Shown here one piece after another: positions 1 to 9,314 of a DNA stretch of 64,000 nucleotides (position 1 is the stretch's first letter; each line of letters begins with the position of its first letter). The notes beneath the pieces were generated by a model. The model ran no database searches, was not told where the DNA came from, and saw nothing but the letters and a program-made list of their open reading frames with translations. The stretch covers positions 1,178,001 to 1,242,000 of the forward strand of contig NZ_CP141059.1 of assembly GCF_034661235.1 (NCBI RefSeq), given 5' to 3'. The stretch is from Nocardioides bizhenqiangii. GTDB lineage: Bacteria; Actinomycetota; Actinomycetes; Propionibacteriales; Nocardioidaceae. Both the position numbers and the translations under genes were made by a program.

Positions 1-384
1 CAGATGGTCTACGTATACCGAGACTCCTACTCGGGTCCGTGCACGATCAACGGAGTGGCGCAGACGTGCACCAACGTGCCGGCCACCTACGTGATCAAGA
101 GCAACTCGATCACGGCCCTCGGGTTCACCGGGACGGCCTATCCCATCAAGGCGAACCTCCGGGGCAAGGCCACGATCCAGGTCAACCGGGCCAGTGACGG
201 TGCGTCGCTGTGGAGCGAGGGCAACGCCTCGTTCGACGCGACGACCACTGACACCGGCAGGAGCTCGGGGATCGGCAGCGATGAGTACTCGCTCACCGTC
301 ATGCGCAACGGAGGGACGAGCCCGTTCAAGTACGTGCCGCCGTCGCTCCTGAAGGGTGGCAACGTGGTGATTCACGTCAAGTGA
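1..384 (+). CDS. hypothetical protein, 5'-truncated by the window edge
   Basis: The frame is open to the left edge (codon 1-3 is Gln), so the ATG at base 4 is probably internal and the true start lies outside. About 127 residues are visible. The sequence is rich in Thr, Ser, Gly and Val with alternating hydrophobic residues, which suggests a beta-sheet fold. Two cysteines eight residues apart (GPCTINGVAQTC) could form a disulphide, fitting an exported protein. I do not recognise a family. The TGA stop at 382-384 is followed by a gene-free stretch up to the tRNA. Confidence 0.6.
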   Translation, partial: QMVYVYRDSYSGPCTINGVAQTCTNVPATYVIKSNSITALGFTGTAYPIKANLRGKATIQVNRASDGASLWSEGNASFDATTTDTGRSSGIGSDEYSLTVMRNGGTSPFKYVPPSLLKGGNVVIHVK

Positions 385-557
385 GCCACTGTCACCCTCG
401 TGTCGCACGGGGCCGTTTCAGTCGTCCTTCGTGTGTCCTCGAGGTCGGAGCGACGGATCCACAAGTAGCGCTGATCAGGGCCGGGACGTCTTGAAACAGG
501 TCTTCCCAACCAGTAGCGCTCAGGGGCGTTGCAGCGGACGAGCTTGAAAAAGCTCTG

Positions 558-586
558 GGCCCCGGGGGCTCATACTCCCCGGGGCC
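558..586 (-). terminator. intrinsic terminator for tRNA-Arg
   Basis: There is a perfect 10-bp GC stem (558-567 with 577-586) around a 9-nt loop. Read on the minus strand it is followed by CAGAGCTTTTTCA, a real T tract, which is rare in this GC-rich DNA. It lies 65 bp downstream of the 3' end of the minus-strand tRNA. The rest of 385-650 shows nothing except AGTAGCGCT occurring twice. Confidence 0.75.
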
Positions 587-650
587 GGTTCATTTCTAAC
601 CCGACCTCGGGGTCGATCGCGGGAGGCGCGCCGCTGCGCCGTTGTGGCGG

Positions 651-723
651 CGCCCCCGGCAGGAGTCGAACCCGCAACCGTTGGAGTAGAAATCCACTGC
701 GCTATCCATTGCGCCACGGGGGC
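651..723 (-). tRNA. tRNA-Arg (anticodon TCT)
   Basis: On the minus strand a complete 73-nt cloverleaf can be folded. The acceptor stem is GCCCCCG/CGGGGGC with discriminator G. The D arm is GCGC/GCGC around AATGGATA. The anticodon loop is TTTCTAC, giving anticodon TCT (reads AGA). The T arm is GCGGG-TTCGACT-CCTGC. CCA is not encoded. One mismatch (G-A) occurs at the top of the anticodon stem. No integrase or repeated tRNA 3' end is seen nearby, so there is no sign of an integrated element here. Confidence 0.95.
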
Positions 724-937
724 TTAGTCGGCGTCGAGTATCCCACCCCGGCACCCGTCCGCGCCGCGCCACCGCCGCGCACGCATCTGCGTCGGACGGA
801 TGGACAAGGACGCGATCGGCCAAGTACCGGGTATCCCATCCGAGATCGGCGCACCCTCAGATGCGGCCGATTCATCCTCATGGCACCCGGCTGTCGTCTT
901 AAACTGACCGCGGCTCAGCGTTCCTAGGGAGTTGGCC

Positions 938-2323
938 ATGCGCGCGTTCCCCGTGCCCGGCGATGTGTTCGGCAACTACGTGATCGAGCGCGAGCTCGGA
1001 CGTGGAGCCATGGGGATCGTCTACCTGGCACGGCAACCCAGCCTGGAGCGTCGCGTTGCGCTGAAGCTATTGAGCCCGGTGCTGGACGAGCCGTCGTTCC
1101 GCAGGCGGTTCGAACGTGAGGCTCGGACCCTGGCTAAGCTGCAGTCGCCGTACGTGGTGGCGGTTCACGACTTCGGGGAGCACGACGGCTGGCTGTACCT
1201 GACCAACCCGTACTTGTCGGACGGCGACCTGCAGGCGCGGATCGACGTGCGTCCTTTCGATCCCGGCACGGCGCTGCGGCTCCTCGGGCAGCTCGCGACG
1301 GGTCTGTCCGCGGCGCATCAGGCCGGCATCATCCATCGCGACATCAAGCCGTCCAACATCCTTCTCGCCGAGGACCCCGACGGGCTGCGGTTGCTGCTGT
1401 CCGACTTCGGCATCGCCCGCGAGATGAGTGCCGGCGTACTGACCACGACGGCCGTTGCGGTCGGGACCCTGCCCTACATGCCGCCCGAGCGTCATGAAGG
1501 CAGCGACGCCTCGCCTGCCGGCGACGTCTATGCGCTCGGCTGCGTGCTGTGGGCGATGCTGCACGGTCGACCCCCGTTCCTCAACGACAAGGGCATCTTG
1601 CAGCTCAAGGATGTGTTCACCGCGCCTCCTCCGGCGTTCGTCGGCCCACTCGCCCACCACGTCAACGGCATCCTGCTCAGGTGCCTGGCAAAGGATCCTG
1701 AGGACCGGTTCACGGACGCACTTCAGCTGCGAGCAGCCCTCGCGGCTGGAAGAGAAGCCGTCGAGAACCGCCATCGGGACGGAGCCGACGGGAAGGCGGC
1801 CGACGAGCGAGAGGCCGACGGGGGTGGTGGGCGTGGGCCTGACGAGGCTGACCGGCGAATCGAGCCCGCTCGAACCACGGTGATAGGTCCTCCAGAAAGA
1901 GGTTCCACAGGGACTGACGAACGCCCTTCGAAGCGACCTCGACGCATCGCGATGCTCGTCGGCGGGGTGGCCATCGGCGCTCTTGTCCTCGGCGGCATCG
2001 GACTCCTGGTCGCGACGACGGGTGACTGGCCGGATGACGCACGAGCGAGCGACTTCTGCGAGGTCCTCGACAAACAAGATGGCCGCGTGTGGGACGACTC
2101 TGACCGCACGATCGAGGGCGTGCGCGAGGGCATGGGCGCCATCGCGGAAGTGGGCACGCCGAGCGACGCGCCCGACGGTCTCCGGGCGTTCCTGATGGAC
2201 CTCGAGAAGGCTGCCGACGAAGCTTCCGACGTCGAGGAATTCGACCGGCGTGCCGAGGAGCTGGAGCCGTCTGACGCGGAAGACGACGAATGGGAGGCGT
2301 GGATTGACGACACCTGTTCCTGA
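938..2323 (+). CDS. membrane-anchored Ser/Thr protein kinase (PknB/Hanks type)
   Basis: This is a eukaryotic-type Ser/Thr kinase of 461 aa. The N-terminal kinase domain (about residues 12-270) shows the Gly-rich loop GRGAMG, the catalytic Lys in VALK (K43), HRDIKPSN (D about 135), DFG (about 156-158), the activation-loop end TLPYMPPE and DVYALG. A charged linker follows, then one transmembrane helix (about 336-358) and a roughly 100-residue acidic extracytoplasmic domain with two Cys. That domain is not a PASTA repeat, so the ligand is unknown. I chose ATG 938 over TTG 932 because AGGGAG lies 7 nt upstream. The downstream gene may be translationally coupled. Confidence 0.93.
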   Translation: MRAFPVPGDVFGNYVIERELGRGAMGIVYLARQPSLERRVALKLLSPVLDEPSFRRRFEREARTLAKLQSPYVVAVHDFGEHDGWLYLTNPYLSDGDLQARIDVRPFDPGTALRLLGQLATGLSAAHQAGIIHRDIKPSNILLAEDPDGLRLLLSDFGIAREMSAGVLTTTAVAVGTLPYMPPERHEGSDASPAGDVYALGCVLWAMLHGRPPFLNDKGILQLKDVFTAPPPAFVGPLAHHVNGILLRCLAKDPEDRFTDALQLRAALAAGREAVENRHRDGADGKAADEREADGGGGRGPDEADRRIEPARTTVIGPPERGSTGTDERPSKRPRRIAMLVGGVAIGALVLGGIGLLVATTGDWPDDARASDFCEVLDKQDGRVWDDSDRTIEGVREGMGAIAEVGTPSDAPDGLRAFLMDLEKAADEASDVEEFDRRAEELEPSDAEDDEWEAWIDDTCS

Positions 2324-2403
2324 TGGTCTCGTTCCGGCGCGCATCGCATATAGCTACGCGCGGGGACGAGGGCTCACGCACGTCTGAAACCGGAGCTGTC
2401 GCA

Positions 2404-3333
2404 ATGTCGTTGTTCAAGAGGAAGTCCCGCGGTGAGGCTCCTGCCTCCCACGTAACCTCCGGTCTCGCTACCGGGCGAGCGGCCGGCCCCCCGGCGTACT
2501 CCGCCTGGCAAAGCGAACATCCCTTGGCGCCAGAGCCCAACCGGCTGGCCTGGATGCAGCCCGTCCTCCTCGACGAGGTGGCCCGGGGGACGGAGTTCGA
2601 CGGGCTCGTCGGTCGTCACGTCGTCGGCATCGCCGAGTCCTCGGACGCGAGCCTGCCGTACGTGACCGTGGCGATAGACGACCACGATGGCATTGAGGTC
2701 GTCATGGTGTGCCAGCGCGGAGGGCGCGACCTTGACCACGTGCTCATCATCGACTCTTCCGGCGGGACCTCTACCCAGGGGCCGCTCCCGTCGGCCGGGT
2801 CGCTCGACCAGTGGGCCAGCAAGACCGTCCACGTGCTTCTCTCGTACTTCAGCGGCCCCGGGCGGAACAGGCCCGGTGAAGGCGACAGGGCAGAACAGGC
2901 CGCGGCTGATCGTCCGGTGGCCGGGCCGGGCGCGCGCGTCCACACCGCCGAGAGCCCGGCGTACCGCGAATTCGCCACCAGAAGCGCGTCGCCCAGCATC
3001 GACTCGTACGTCGTCGGTCAGGTCGTTCACCGGACAGAGCCGCCGGGAGGCCGGATCGAGATCTGGTCCGCCCTCGTCGACCGGTCGCTAGGGCAGGACG
3101 CGGTCAATCCGATCCACACTTCCCACGCTGCCGCGGCGTTCGACCGGAACGGCCGACTGGTCGCGATCTACACCGTCGAGACGTCGACGCTGCACGACGA
3201 GGTGTTCGCCGTCGTCTACGACGGCAGTCCCGCCCGCCAGTACCAGGACGCACGGAACGACGTCCTCGGTCCCGAGGGGTTCGAGCGCGCCGCGGTCCCC
3301 GTCCTCTGCCGGCTCATGGACGACGGCAACTAG
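2404..3333 (+). CDS. hypothetical protein
   Basis: This is a 309-aa soluble-looking protein without a recognised domain. The frame opens at an ATG (2323) that overlaps the kinase stop as TGATG. However, GGAG 7 nt before ATG 2404, and the typical N-terminus MSLFKRKSRGE, favour 2404. The first 35 residues are basic and probably disordered. A region near 120-200 is rich in Pro, Gly and Ala. The C-terminal third alternates charged and aliphatic residues. Its position directly after a sensor kinase makes it a candidate substrate or partner, but only by context. It ends 8 bp from the convergent M24 peptidase. Confidence 0.7.
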   Translation: MSLFKRKSRGEAPASHVTSGLATGRAAGPPAYSAWQSEHPLAPEPNRLAWMQPVLLDEVARGTEFDGLVGRHVVGIAESSDASLPYVTVAIDDHDGIEVVMVCQRGGRDLDHVLIIDSSGGTSTQGPLPSAGSLDQWASKTVHVLLSYFSGPGRNRPGEGDRAEQAAADRPVAGPGARVHTAESPAYREFATRSASPSIDSYVVGQVVHRTEPPGGRIEIWSALVDRSLGQDAVNPIHTSHAAAAFDRNGRLVAIYTVETSTLHDEVFAVVYDGSPARQYQDARNDVLGPEGFERAAVPVLCRLMDDGN

Positions 3334-3341
3334 TCCGACTC

Positions 3342-4754
3342 TCACCCGCGCAGGCGGGCCATCCACTCCTCGACGGCGTCGGGCTCTCTCGGCAGCGCGG
3401 CAGAGAGGTTGCGGACGCCGTCCGCGGTGACGACGACGTCGTCCTCGATCCGGATGCCGATCCCGCGCAGCTCCTCGGGGACGAGCAGGTCGTCCTCCTG
3501 GAAGTAGAGGCCGGGCTCCACGGTCAGCACCATGCCCTCGGCGAGGATGCCGTCGCGGTAGGACTCGGGCGCGGCGCGACCGCAGTCGTGGACGTCCATG
3601 CCGAGCATGTGGCTGGTGCCGTGCAGGGTCCAGCGCGAGTAGACCTTGGACTCCGGGTCGAGCGCCTCCTCGACCGGCACCGGCAGCAACCCGAGGTCGT
3701 CGAGACCGTGCGCCAGCACCGTCATCGCCGCGTCGTGGCCGGCGAGGAAGGGTACGTCGGGCCGGAGCGCGGCGATGCCGGCCTCCTGGGCCCTCAGCAC
3801 GAGGGTGTAGAGGTCGCGCTGCAACGGGCTGAAGGTGCCGCTGACCGGCAGCGTCCTGGTGACGTCGGCGGTGTAGAGGTTGTGGCCCTCCACGCCCATG
3901 TCGAGCAGCACCAACTGGCCGGGCACGATCGGGCCCGAGTTCTCGATCCAGTGCAGCGTGGTCGCGTGCGCGCCTCCGGCAACGATGGAGTCGTAGCCGA
4001 TGTCGTTGCCCATCGTGCGGGCGCGGCGGAAGAACGTGCCCTCGAGCCAGCGCTCGCCGTACTCGAGCACCTTGTCCCACTCTGCCGCGGAGTCCTCGAA
4101 GCCCAGGGTGGTGGCGTCGCAGGCGGCCTGGAGCTCGCCGAGCTCCCACGCGTCCTTGACCAGCCGCATCTCCGAGACGACTCGCGCCAGGTCGGTGTCG
4201 AGCGACTCGTCGGCCGGGACCAGCGAGTCGACCGCGTCGGAGACACCGCGGTGGACGCGGGTCTTCGCCGACTTCGCCAGGGCGTCCGGGAGGTCGTCGA
4301 CGTGCTTGACCGTCAGGCCGAGCGCGGCCTCGATCTCACCCAGTGACGGGCGACGGCCCGCCCAGAGCGCGCCGTACTGCCGGTCGCGGAAGAACTCGTC
4401 GCTCTCACGTCCGGACCGGGGCCGGGCGTAGAGCACCGACGACCCGTCCGGCTCGATCACCAGCGTGGCGTCCGAAGTCTGGTTGCCGCAGAAGTAGGCG
4501 TGCGCCGTGTCGGACCGGAACCGGTAGTCGGTGTCGGCCGCCCGCACCTTGAACGTGCCGGCCGGTAGCACCAGCCGCTCGCCCGGGAAGGTCGCCGCCA
4601 GCCGGGCCCGCCGCTCGGCGGCCCACGGGGCGATCGGGTGCGGCTCGACCTCGCGCTCGCGGTCGTCCCAGCCGGTCCGCATGAAGGCGGCGTAGGCCTC
4701 AGGGACGGCGGGATCGTGCGACTCGGTCTTCGGCTCCTTGGCGACGTGATTCAC
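3342..4754 (-). CDS. pepP: Xaa-Pro aminopeptidase (M24B, PepP-like)
   Basis: This cytoplasmic metallopeptidase removes N-terminal residues ahead of proline. The protein is 470 aa, the usual size. An N-terminal AMP_N-type domain (to about 180) is followed by the pita-bread M24 fold. The five dinuclear metal ligands fall in recognisable motifs: LLDMGVEG (Asp), YTADVTRT (Asp), HGTSHMLGMDVHD (His), LTVEPGLYF (Glu) and GIRIEDDV (Glu). It is transcribed alone, convergent with the 2404-3333 gene and divergent from prsW. The 72 bp between it and prsW must hold both promoters. Confidence 0.93.
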   Translation of the reverse strand: MNHVAKEPKTESHDPAVPEAYAAFMRTGWDDREREVEPHPIAPWAAERRARLAATFPGERLVLPAGTFKVRAADTDYRFRSDTAHAYFCGNQTSDATLVIEPDGSSVLYARPRSGRESDEFFRDRQYGALWAGRRPSLGEIEAALGLTVKHVDDLPDALAKSAKTRVHRGVSDAVDSLVPADESLDTDLARVVSEMRLVKDAWELGELQAACDATTLGFEDSAAEWDKVLEYGERWLEGTFFRRARTMGNDIGYDSIVAGGAHATTLHWIENSGPIVPGQLVLLDMGVEGHNLYTADVTRTLPVSGTFSPLQRDLYTLVLRAQEAGIAALRPDVPFLAGHDAAMTVLAHGLDDLGLLPVPVEEALDPESKVYSRWTLHGTSHMLGMDVHDCGRAAPESYRDGILAEGMVLTVEPGLYFQEDDLLVPEELRGIGIRIEDDVVVTADGVRNLSAALPREPDAVEEWMARLRG

Positions 4755-4813
4755 GTCTCTAACTGTAACTTCCGCGTGTTCGTGCCGGACCGGGCGCAGG
4801 GATGCCGCCCCGA

Positions 4814-4819
4814 TAGGCT
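4814..4819 (+). promoter_or_regulatory. -10 hexamer of a leaderless promoter (prsW)
   Basis: TAGGCT matches TANNNT and sits 7 nt before the GTG at 4827. Transcription would begin at or next to the start codon. No Shine-Dalgarno sequence is present. Confidence 0.6.
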
Positions 4820-4826
4820 TCCGCCC

Positions 4827-5948
4827 GTGTCAGGAGCCCGCCGCGACAGTGTCGCCTTCACGGTCGTCGTGACCGTGGCGGTGGTCATCGGCGCGCTGTT
4901 GATGCTCGTGATTCTCGCCCTCTCCGGCGCGCCCGGGATCATGCTCCTGGCCACCGCGCTGGCCGCGCTGCCGGTCGGACCGGTCGTCGCCGTCTACCTC
5001 TGGCTCGACCGCTACGAGCCCGAACCCAAGCACCTCCTCGTCTACGCCCTACTCTGGGGTGCGTTCGTCGCCACCATCGCCGCGCTCGTCGTGCAGGGGA
5101 TCGGCGGATTCGTCGTGGGAGTCACCGACACCGTGTCGCTCGCGGTGGTCGCCCCCGTGACCGAGGAGGCGAGCAAGGGTCTCTTCCTGTTGCTGCTGCT
5201 CTGGTGGCGGCGCGCCGAGCTCGACGGCGTCCTCGACGGTCTGGTGTACGCCGGTCTGGTCGGTGTGGGGTTCGCCTTCACCGAGAACATCCTCTACCTG
5301 GCGGCGGCGTACGGCGGGACGGACGGCACCGGTCCCGGCGGGGTCGCCGGCGTGACCACGATCTTCGTGATCCGCTGCATCTTCAGCCCGTTCGCCCACC
5401 CGCTGTTCACCGCGTTCATCGGCGTCGGGCTGGGTCTCGCCGTGATGTCGACCCGCCGGTCGGTCCGGATCCTCGCGCCGATCGGGGGGTACCTCTGTGC
5501 GGTGGCCGCGCACGCACTGTGGAACGGGTCGACCGTCTTCGGGTTCGGCAGCTTCGTCCTCGCCTACGTCGTGCTCATGGTGCCGGCGTTCGTCGGCATG
5601 ATCGGCCTCGGGGTCTGGGCGCGCACCAAGGAGCGGCAGATGCTGACGATGGCCCTCGGCGACGCGGCGGCGCGCGGCCTGATCCCGGCGACCGACATCG
5701 GGTGGATCGTCGACCTGCGGGCCCGGAGGATCGCACGGCGACACGCCCGGATCGAGGGCGGTGACCGCGCCGCTCAAGCGATGCGGGACTATCAGCAGGC
5801 CGCGATCGAACTCGGGTTCTTACACCATCGCCTGCTGCGCGGCACGGCACCGAAGGACTGGCAGGCGCGTGGCCAGGACTTCCTGGTGCGCATCCAGGCG
5901 TCCCGTCCGGGGTTCGCCTTCCCCGGACAGGTGGTACCCCTACGATGA
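4827..5948 (+). CDS. PrsW-family intramembrane metalloprotease
   Basis: This polytopic membrane protein of 373 aa has about eight hydrophobic helices. The PrsW/CPBP-like active-site motifs are present: EEASKG (Glu-Glu), FAFTEN, and later His residues in FAHP and AHALWNG. In Bacillus the family performs site-1 cleavage of the anti-sigma factor RsiW. No anti-sigma partner is adjacent here, although an ECF sigma factor lies 10 kb away. GTG 4827 was chosen because a -10 box lies 7 nt upstream and the N-terminal helix starts soon after. The stop overlaps the next ATG (ATGA at 5945), so this gene heads a three-gene operon with two GTPases. Confidence 0.88.
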   Translation: MSGARRDSVAFTVVVTVAVVIGALLMLVILALSGAPGIMLLATALAALPVGPVVAVYLWLDRYEPEPKHLLVYALLWGAFVATIAALVVQGIGGFVVGVTDTVSLAVVAPVTEEASKGLFLLLLLWWRRAELDGVLDGLVYAGLVGVGFAFTENILYLAAAYGGTDGTGPGGVAGVTTIFVIRCIFSPFAHPLFTAFIGVGLGLAVMSTRRSVRILAPIGGYLCAVAAHALWNGSTVFGFGSFVLAYVVLMVPAFVGMIGLGVWARTKERQMLTMALGDAAARGLIPATDIGWIVDLRARRIARRHARIEGGDRAAQAMRDYQQAAIELGFLHHRLLRGTAPKDWQARGQDFLVRIQASRPGFAFPGQVVPLR

Positions 5949-7690
5949 CCGCGTCCCACAGGGGGCAGAGCGACGAGATCGCTGGCAGCCAGATGCTGAC
6001 CGAGATGGTCCGGCTCCGCGGTGCCCTGCAGACCGCGGCGCTGCCCCTCGACCTCCCCGGCGTCGCGGCTCTCCGCGAGCACCGGCAGGAGGTCATCGAC
6101 CAGCTCGAGGACTACGTGATACCGCGGCTGATGTCGATGGACGCGCCGCTGCTGGCGGTCGTCGGCGGGTCGACCGGCGCCGGCAAGTCGACGCTCGTCA
6201 ACACGCTCGTCGGGCACCGGGTGACCACGCCCGGCGTGCTCCGTCCGACGACGCGATCGCCCGTCCTGGTCCACCACCCCGACGAGGGCCAGTGGTTCGG
6301 CCAGGACCGGATGCTGCCCGACCTGAAGCGGGTCAGCCACCCGACCAACGACCACGACTGCATCCAGCTGGTCCCGACCGACTCGGTCCCGAAGGGCGTC
6401 GCGATCCTCGACGCCCCTGACGTCGACTCCGTGGAGGAGCGCAACCGGATCCTCGCCGGGCAGCTCCTCTCCGCCGCCGACCTGTGGCTCTTCGTGACGT
6501 CGGCCGCGCGCTACAGCGACCAGGTCCCGTGGGAGTACCTGAAGCAGGCCGCCGAGCGCTCCACCGCGGTGGCGATCGTGCTCGATCGCACTCCGCCCGA
6601 CGTCGTCGAGACCGTCTCCGGCCACCTCGCCCGGATGATGGCGGCCCGTGGGCTCAAGGACTCGCCGCTGTTCGGTGTCGCCGAGGGACCGGTCACCGAC
6701 GACGGACTGCTGCCGCTCGCCCACGTCGCCGAGATCCGGGGGTGGCTCGAGGCGCTCGCCGCCGACACCGTCGCCCGCAGCGCGATCGTGCAGCAGACCG
6801 TCGGCGGCTCGATCCGGATCCTGACCCGACGCGTCTACCCGATCGCCGACGCCGCCGAGGAGCAGCTGATCGCCATCGGCGACCTCGCCACGCTCGTCGA
6901 GCGGCAGTACGAAATCGTGAGCAAGCAGCAGCTCACGACGACGAGCGACGGCACCCTGCTCCGCGGGGACCTGCTCACCCGCTGGCAGGAGTTCGTCGGC
7001 AGCGGCGAGCTGATCCGCTCCCTCGAGGCAAAGGTCGGCTTCGTCCGCGAGCGGCTGGTCAACGCGATCAAGGGCAAGCCGCAGCAGGCGGAGCGCGTCG
7101 CGGTCGCCATCGAGACCGGTCTGGAGACCCTCGTCGTCGAGCACGGTGAGCAGGCGGCCGCCCGGGCCGCCGCGGCCTGGCGGGCGACGCCGTACGGCGC
7201 CCAGCTGGTCGAGGTCGCGACCGAGGATCTCTCGCGCGCGACGCGCGACCTGCGCCGTCGCGCCGACGCCGAGATCCAAGCCTGGCAGGCCGAGCTGCAG
7301 GAGCTGGTACGCAGCGAGAGCGGCGAGGCCCGGACCTCTACCCGTTTCCTGGCCGTCGGGGTCCGCGGGCTCGCGGTCACGCTGGCGGTCGTCGTCCTCG
7401 GTGGTGAGCAGCCGCCGGCCGCGGCCGCCGACTCGCTCCGTCTCGGCGCGCGGCTGCTCGAGACGGTGGTCGGTCCGGGCACTGCCGGGATGCTCCGCCA
7501 CCGGGCCCGGGAGTCGCTGGAGGACCGGATCCGCGCTTTGCTCGCCGGGGAGCGCAACCGTTACGTTGCACCGGCCGACCAGTGGCAGCTGGCGCCGGAC
7601 GCGGGGGAGCAGCTGAGGGCGGCCGCCCGGCGGGTCGACGACCTGCGGTACGCCGCCACGATGCAGAAGGGCACTGGAGGACACCTGTGA
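5945..7690 (+). CDS. dynamin-like GTPase, first of a tandem pair
   Basis: This large GTPase of 581 aa has a P-loop GGSTGAGKSTLVNTLVG (about residues 74-90), a DAPDVDS switch II-like G3 (about 158-164) and a possible G4 at VLDRTPPD. Long alpha-helical segments follow (about 300-500), including a weakly hydrophobic stretch near 475-490. It has no strong membrane anchor. Such proteins occur in pairs in actinobacteria with a membrane-anchored YfjP-like partner and are thought to remodel membranes. Both junctions, ATGA with prsW and GTGA with the next gene, indicate translational coupling. Confidence 0.85.
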   Translation: MTASHRGQSDEIAGSQMLTEMVRLRGALQTAALPLDLPGVAALREHRQEVIDQLEDYVIPRLMSMDAPLLAVVGGSTGAGKSTLVNTLVGHRVTTPGVLRPTTRSPVLVHHPDEGQWFGQDRMLPDLKRVSHPTNDHDCIQLVPTDSVPKGVAILDAPDVDSVEERNRILAGQLLSAADLWLFVTSAARYSDQVPWEYLKQAAERSTAVAIVLDRTPPDVVETVSGHLARMMAARGLKDSPLFGVAEGPVTDDGLLPLAHVAEIRGWLEALAADTVARSAIVQQTVGGSIRILTRRVYPIADAAEEQLIAIGDLATLVERQYEIVSKQQLTTTSDGTLLRGDLLTRWQEFVGSGELIRSLEAKVGFVRERLVNAIKGKPQQAERVAVAIETGLETLVVEHGEQAAARAAAAWRATPYGAQLVEVATEDLSRATRDLRRRADAEIQAWQAELQELVRSESGEARTSTRFLAVGVRGLAVTLAVVVLGGEQPPAAAADSLRLGARLLETVVGPGTAGMLRHRARESLEDRIRALLAGERNRYVAPADQWQLAPDAGEQLRAAARRVDDLRYAATMQKGTGGHL

Positions 7691-9309
7691 CTCAACCGGA
7701 TGGGGAGACGCGCGCGCTGCGCGAGCTCGCCACCCGCGGGACGACGATCGGCGCGCGCCTGCAGGGACTCGAGCAGGCGGTGTCGGCGGCGCGCGGGCGG
7801 CTCGACGACGCCCTTCTCGACGAGACCGAGGCGACCGTCGAGCGGGCGGCCGGCCGGCTGAGGCTGTCTGCCCACCACACGGTGGTCGCGATCGCGGGGG
7901 CGACGGGATCGGGAAAGTCGTCGACGTTCAACGCGCTCACCGGGCTCGAGCTCTCGTCCACCGGCGTCCGTCGGCCGACGACGTCCTGGGCGACCGCATG
8001 CGTCTGGGGGAACGAGGGCGCCGCAGAGGTGCTCGAGTGGCTCGGCATCCCGCCGCGGCACCAGACGATGCGCGACTCGATGCTCGACACCAAGGTCGAT
8101 GACAAGGCGCTCGAGGGCGTCGTCCTGATGGACCTGCCCGACCACGACTCGACCGAGGTCTCCCACCACCTCGAGGTCGACCGGCTGGTCGAGCTCGCGG
8201 ACCTGCTGGTCTGGGTCCTCGACCCTCAGAAGTACGCCGACGCCGCCCTCCACGACCGCTACCTCGCGCCGTACGCGACCCATGCGGACGTGATGCTGAT
8301 CGTCCTCAACCACATCGACACGATCGCTCCCGAGAAGCGGCAGGGCATGGTCGACGACGTCAAGCGCCTGCTCGCGCTCGACGGGCTCGCCTCGGTGAAG
8401 GTCATCCCGGTCAGCGCCCGTGAGGGCATCGGTGTCGAGGAGCTCCGGCAGGAGATCGCGTCCCGCGTCGAGCACAAGCGCAGCACGACCGCCCGCGTGG
8501 AAGCCGACGTCGCCGCCGCCGCCGGCCGGCTCGACCGCGCCGGTGGCGACGCCCCGCCCCGGGATGTCTCCGCCCAGCAGGCTCGGGCACTCGAGGAACG
8601 CGTCGCCGAGGCCGCCGGTGTGCCGACCATCGCCGGCGCTGTCGAGCGGACGATCCGGAGCCGTGCTGCCAGGGCGGTGGCGTGGCCACCGGCGGTGCTG
8701 GTCGCCGGTCTCCGTCGTCGACGTGAGGACGAGCTGCTCGCGGGCTACCACGCCGGCTCGCAGCCGCAGGCCGTCGCCGTCCAGCGGGCGTCCGTCGACA
8801 ACGCGGTCCGTGAGCTCGCCGACGAGACGGCACAAGGCCTCGGTACGCCGTGGGCGGACGCCGTCCGCCAGGCCGCAACGGCGCGGCTCGAGGAGACCGA
8901 TGACGCGCTCGACCGAGGGCTGAGCTCCGTGGACCTGGGCGTCGGTCGGCTGCCCGGTTGGGTCGGCCTGGTGCGCGTGCTGCAGTGGCTGCTCTTCCTG
9001 GGCGCTGTCGGCGGGGGTCTGTGGTGGGCATGGCTCGCCTCCCAGGGCACGCTCGAAGGCGCGCCGGAGGTGGCCGGCTTCGTGCTGCCGCCGGTCGTGC
9101 TGGTCGGCGGGCTGGTGCTCGGACTGCTGCTGTGGCTATGCGTCCGCCCGCTCGTGGGCGGCACGGCGCGCTCCCGGAGGGAGGCCGCCGACCAGGGGTT
9201 GCGCGACGTCGTCGCCGACGTGCTGGCCGACCAGGTCGTCGCCCCCACCAACGAGGTGCTGGCGTCGTACTCCGCCTTCCGCTCAGGCATCCAACACGCC
9301 CAGCAGTAG
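7687..9309 (+). CDS. YfjP-type GTPase with C-terminal membrane anchor, second of a tandem pair
   Basis: The protein has 540 aa. The P-loop is GATGSGKSSTFNAL (about residues 64-77), G3 is DLPDHDS, and G4 is NHID (about 204-207). The C-terminal half carries two clear transmembrane helices (about 430-450 and 460-480), forming a hairpin like other bacterial dynamin-like proteins. GTG 7687 overlaps the previous TGA. The frame is also open upstream, but that part is out-of-frame sequence of the preceding gene. With the soluble partner upstream it probably forms a hetero-oligomer on the inner face of the membrane. The cargo is unknown. Confidence 0.87.
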   Translation: MTQPDGETRALRELATRGTTIGARLQGLEQAVSAARGRLDDALLDETEATVERAAGRLRLSAHHTVVAIAGATGSGKSSTFNALTGLELSSTGVRRPTTSWATACVWGNEGAAEVLEWLGIPPRHQTMRDSMLDTKVDDKALEGVVLMDLPDHDSTEVSHHLEVDRLVELADLLVWVLDPQKYADAALHDRYLAPYATHADVMLIVLNHIDTIAPEKRQGMVDDVKRLLALDGLASVKVIPVSAREGIGVEELRQEIASRVEHKRSTTARVEADVAAAAGRLDRAGGDAPPRDVSAQQARALEERVAEAAGVPTIAGAVERTIRSRAARAVAWPPAVLVAGLRRRREDELLAGYHAGSQPQAVAVQRASVDNAVRELADETAQGLGTPWADAVRQAATARLEETDDALDRGLSSVDLGVGRLPGWVGLVRVLQWLLFLGAVGGGLWWAWLASQGTLEGAPEVAGFVLPPVVLVGGLVLGLLLWLCVRPLVGGTARSRREAADQGLRDVVADVLADQVVAPTNEVLASYSAFRSGIQHAQQ

Positions 9310-9314
9310 AATTT

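Noticed and set aside
651..723. tRNA-Arg as the attachment site of an integrated element
   Set aside because: No integrase gene or duplicated tRNA 3' end is seen within the window.
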